Source: Peribacillus sp. Bi96 (GTDB lineage: Bacteria > Bacillota > Bacilli > Bacillales > DSM-1321). Taken from it: 64,000 nucleotides of DNA. The DNA lies in contig NZ_CAKKLV010000009.1 of assembly GCF_918698115.1 (NCBI RefSeq), positions 122,918 to 186,917 of the forward strand, in the 5' to 3' direction. The notes beneath the pieces were generated by a model that did not search any database, was not told where the DNA came from, and was given only the letters and a program-made list of their open reading frames with translations. A program made the translations under genes and the position numbers. Shown here piece after piece: positions 62,306 to 64,000 of this stretch (position 1 is the stretch's first letter; each line of letters opens with the position of its first letter).

Positions 62306-62335
62306 AAGCAGCCTGATGGCTGCTTTTTTTTATTT
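62306..62335 (+). terminator. Rho-independent terminator
   Basis: AAGCAGCC, loop TGAT, GGCTGCTT, then a run of T. Ends the nucleotidase-nuclease operon. Confidence 0.85.
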
Positions 62336-62460
62336 TTAATTGTTGTAAGTAATGTTATTAATTATTGTAATATACTGAAAAATCAATCATTACTTTCGCT
62401 TTAAAAATTAAAAGTTTTTGTAGGTATGAGTACTAATATATGTTAATATGAGAAAATAAA

Positions 62461-62474
62461 TGAAAGGGTTTACA
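62461..62474. promoter_or_regulatory. Possible cre site
   Basis: TGAAAGGGTTTACA matches the CcpA-binding consensus TGWNANCGNTNWCA at all but one fixed position (G for C at position 7). It lies 227 bases before the PTS-like gene; catabolite control is only a suggestion. Confidence 0.35.
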
Positions 62475-62540
62475 TTGTTAGATGAAATAAAGCTATCTTA
62501 ATATAATAATAGTGAATTTAATTCTATTCCTTATTTTTCG

Positions 62541-62565
62541 TAAGAAATTCTTAATTGATTAAGAA
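62541..62565. promoter_or_regulatory. Overlapping palindromes upstream of the PTS-like gene
   Basis: TAAGAA-A-TTCTTA (62541-62553) and TTCTTAA-TTGA-TTAAGAA (62548-62565) share their middle half-site, giving three regularly placed TAAGAA half-sites. Candidate operator for an unidentified regulator. Confidence 0.45.
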
Positions 62566-62700
62566 CTAGAGACAGCCAACTACGAAAAAAAACAATGGAC
62601 CGATGAGTGTTTTTTAATCGGAAAATTGAAGATGAATTAGTAGTTCGATTTAAATATTAGGTCAAAGTATACTTACTAATCACTAAGAGGAGAGAAGTTA

Positions 62701-63735
62701 ATGGGAATTTTAAAAGGAACGGCCTTATTATTATTGGTACTTGGTTTATTTTCATTATTCAGTTTTAAAGCCCCAAAAGGGATGAAAGCAATGGGTGCAC
62801 TTGCCAATGCAGCGGTTGCCGCTTTTCTAGTGGAAGCATTTCAGCGGTATGTCGGAGGGGATTTATTCAATATTAAATTCCTTGGAGAAGTAGGGGATGC
62901 GGCAGGAAGCATGGGGGGCGTTGCAGCGGCTTCACTTGTTGCATTAGCACTAGGGGTTTCTCCCGTATATGCTATATTACTTGGTGTTTCATGTGCGGGC
63001 TTAGGTTTGCTGCCTGGATTTTTCGCAGGGTATCTTGTTGCTTTCCTTGTGAAAGTCATCGAGAAAAAAGTTCCTGCTGGATTGGATTTAATCGTTACCA
63101 TCATCATTGCAGCGCCGCTCGTCCGGTTTATTGGTGAAAATTTAACGCCTTTGGTGAATGCAACGCTTTTGAATATCGGTGGAATCATTAAGGAAACGGC
63201 AAACAGTAATCCAATCTTGATGGGAATCATTCTTGGAGGGGTCATAACGGTCGTCGCCACTGCACCATTAAGCTCGATGGCATTGACAGCAATGCTTGGA
63301 TTGACGGGACTTCCTATGGCAATCGGGGCACTTGCAGTATTTGGATCATCTTTCATGAACTTTGTTTTGTTCGATCGCTTGAAATTTGGAGACAGAAGTA
63401 CTACAATTGCGGTTGCGATTGAACCTTTGACACAAGCAGATATCATATCCGCCAATCCCATTCCTGTGTATTCCACCAATTTCATTGGCGGAGCGGCTGC
63501 AGGTGTGGTTGTGGCCATGTTTGGTTTAGTGAATAATGCAACAGGGACGGCAACACCTATCGCAGGGTTGGCAGTCATGTACGGTTTCAATGATCCAGTA
63601 AAAGTGACGATCACTGCTGGGATATGCGCAGTTGTTGGAGCAACGGTAGGTTTCCTTGGCTCGCTCGTATTCAAGAATTATAAGATTAGGACTGTTTCAG
63701 AAATAAGGGTGAATGAAGAACAAAAAGCGGCATAA
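62701..63735 (+). CDS. PTS EIIC-like permease
   Basis: 344-residue integral membrane protein with about nine to ten helices, rich in Gly and Ala. It matches the PTS_EIIC_2-type proteins (for example SMGGVAAASLVALALGVSPVYAILLGVSCAGLGLLPGFFAGYLVAF and PIPVYSTNFIGGAAAGVVVAMFGLVNNATGTATPIAGLAVMYGF). No IIA or IIB domain is attached or nearby, so coupling to phosphotransfer is uncertain. AGAGGAGAGAAG precedes the ATG. The L-serine dehydratase beta gene starts 48 bases on, suggesting one transcript and a role in serine or related uptake. Confidence 0.8.
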   Translation: MGILKGTALLLLVLGLFSLFSFKAPKGMKAMGALANAAVAAFLVEAFQRYVGGDLFNIKFLGEVGDAAGSMGGVAAASLVALALGVSPVYAILLGVSCAGLGLLPGFFAGYLVAFLVKVIEKKVPAGLDLIVTIIIAAPLVRFIGENLTPLVNATLLNIGGIIKETANSNPILMGIILGGVITVVATAPLSSMALTAMLGLTGLPMAIGALAVFGSSFMNFVLFDRLKFGDRSTTIAVAIEPLTQADIISANPIPVYSTNFIGGAAAGVVVAMFGLVNNATGTATPIAGLAVMYGFNDPVKVTITAGICAVVGATVGFLGSLVFKNYKIRTVSEIRVNEEQKAA

Positions 63736-63783
63736 TGAAAGACGGTTAGCCGAATCTTTTGCCAGGAAAAGGGGCATTACACA

Positions 63784-64000
63784 ATGAAGTACAGATCTGC
63801 ATTCGATATAATCGGTCCCGTCATGATTGGACCTTCCAGTTCACATACAGCAGGAGCTGCCAGAATTGGCAGGGTAGCAAGGACACTATTCGGAAAGCAA
63901 CCGAAGAAAGCCATTATTTCTTTATATGGTTCTTTTGCAAAAACATACAGGGGACACGGTACGGATGTTGCTGTCGTAGGCGGGATATTGGATTTCGATA
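63784..64000 (+). CDS. sdaAB: L-serine dehydratase, beta subunit (partial)
   Basis: The first 72 residues of the iron-sulfur-dependent L-serine ammonia-lyase beta chain: [37 protein letters not shown], then [22 protein letters not shown]. The [14 protein letters not shown] segment is the family's hallmark. The enzyme, with the alpha subunit, turns L-serine into pyruvate and ammonia. AAAAGGGG lies upstream of ATG 63784. The gene runs off the window; sdaAA is expected next. Confidence 0.9.
   Translation, partial: MKYRSAFDIIGPVMIGPSSSHTAGAARIGRVARTLFGKQPKKAIISLYGSFAKTYRGHGTDVAVVGGILDFD

Noticed and set aside
62841..63674. 277-codon open frame antisense to the PTS-like gene
   Set aside because: The proline/alanine/threonine-rich product is the typical complement of a Gly/Ala-rich membrane gene.

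Overview
The window looks like a chromosomal stretch of a low-GC, endospore-forming Bacillaceae bacterium, probably of the Peribacillus / Bacillus simplex type. This is inferred from gene families (YtrA-type GntR operon, DUF4306, BdbCD, YwnA/YwnB, PgcA-GtaB-GalE, KtrAB under a yuaA-type leader, PadR-HAAS pairs), strong AGGAGG ribosome binding sites, frequent TTG/GTG starts and compact U-tailed terminators. No rRNA, tRNA, prophage, insertion sequence or CRISPR array was recognised.

Layout. 1-2.8 kb: DedA membrane protein, UgtP-like glycolipid glycosyltransferase, second DedA protein. 2.9-5.4 kb: small membrane protein, a frameshifted and an intact GrpB-family gene, a secreted helical protein. 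5.6-8.9 kb: YtrA-like GntR/ABC operon with a visible promoter and operator. 9.1-16.8 kb: MarR/MFS pair, small membrane and secreted proteins, pentapeptide protein, VOC and O-methyltransferase genes (two of them decayed), and a GH8 glycosidase. 17-23.3 kb: thioredoxin, Rrf2/YhgE operon, ArsR/AHSA1 operon, and a kinase-like gene plus lipoprotein behind a yybP-ykoY (Mn2+) riboswitch. 23.6-30.5 kb: a nine-SH3 cell-wall glucosaminidase, an 860-bp array of 41-bp repeats, and a YwnA-type Rrf2 regulator with BdbD/BdbC and YwnB-like genes that share one operator motif. 30.8-35.1 kb: pgcA, galU and galE for UDP-glucose and UDP-galactose. 35.4-42.2 kb: FGE-fold protein, PhzF, PadR/HAAS-pentapeptide operon with a 32-codon gene, two methyltransferases, an RsbR-type STAS protein and two broken genes. 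42.5-45 kb: Ktr potassium transporter behind a c-di-AMP riboswitch. 45.1-54.7 kb: MFS exporter behind a T-box-like leader, divergent TetR/ABC-2 exporter, VanZ, PepD, TauE, small proteins. 55-62.3 kb: two very large secreted proteins, a 5'-nucleotidase and a double nuclease. 62.7-64 kb: a PTS IIC-like permease followed by the start of sdaAB.

How genes work together. PgcA and GalU make the UDP-glucose that the glycosyltransferase at 0.9 kb would use for glycolipids. BdbD/BdbC form disulfides outside the membrane and appear to be co-regulated with YwnB by YwnA. The secreted nuclease and nucleotidase could together turn extracellular nucleic acid into nucleosides and phosphate. Several small regulator/target operons carry palindromes exactly at their promoters, so much of the regulation can be read from sequence.

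The most unusual element is the 41-bp repeat array (26854-27713). It is built from two ~20-bp half-units, and degenerate short versions of the same ~20-bp periodic sequence occur in three other intergenic regions of the window.
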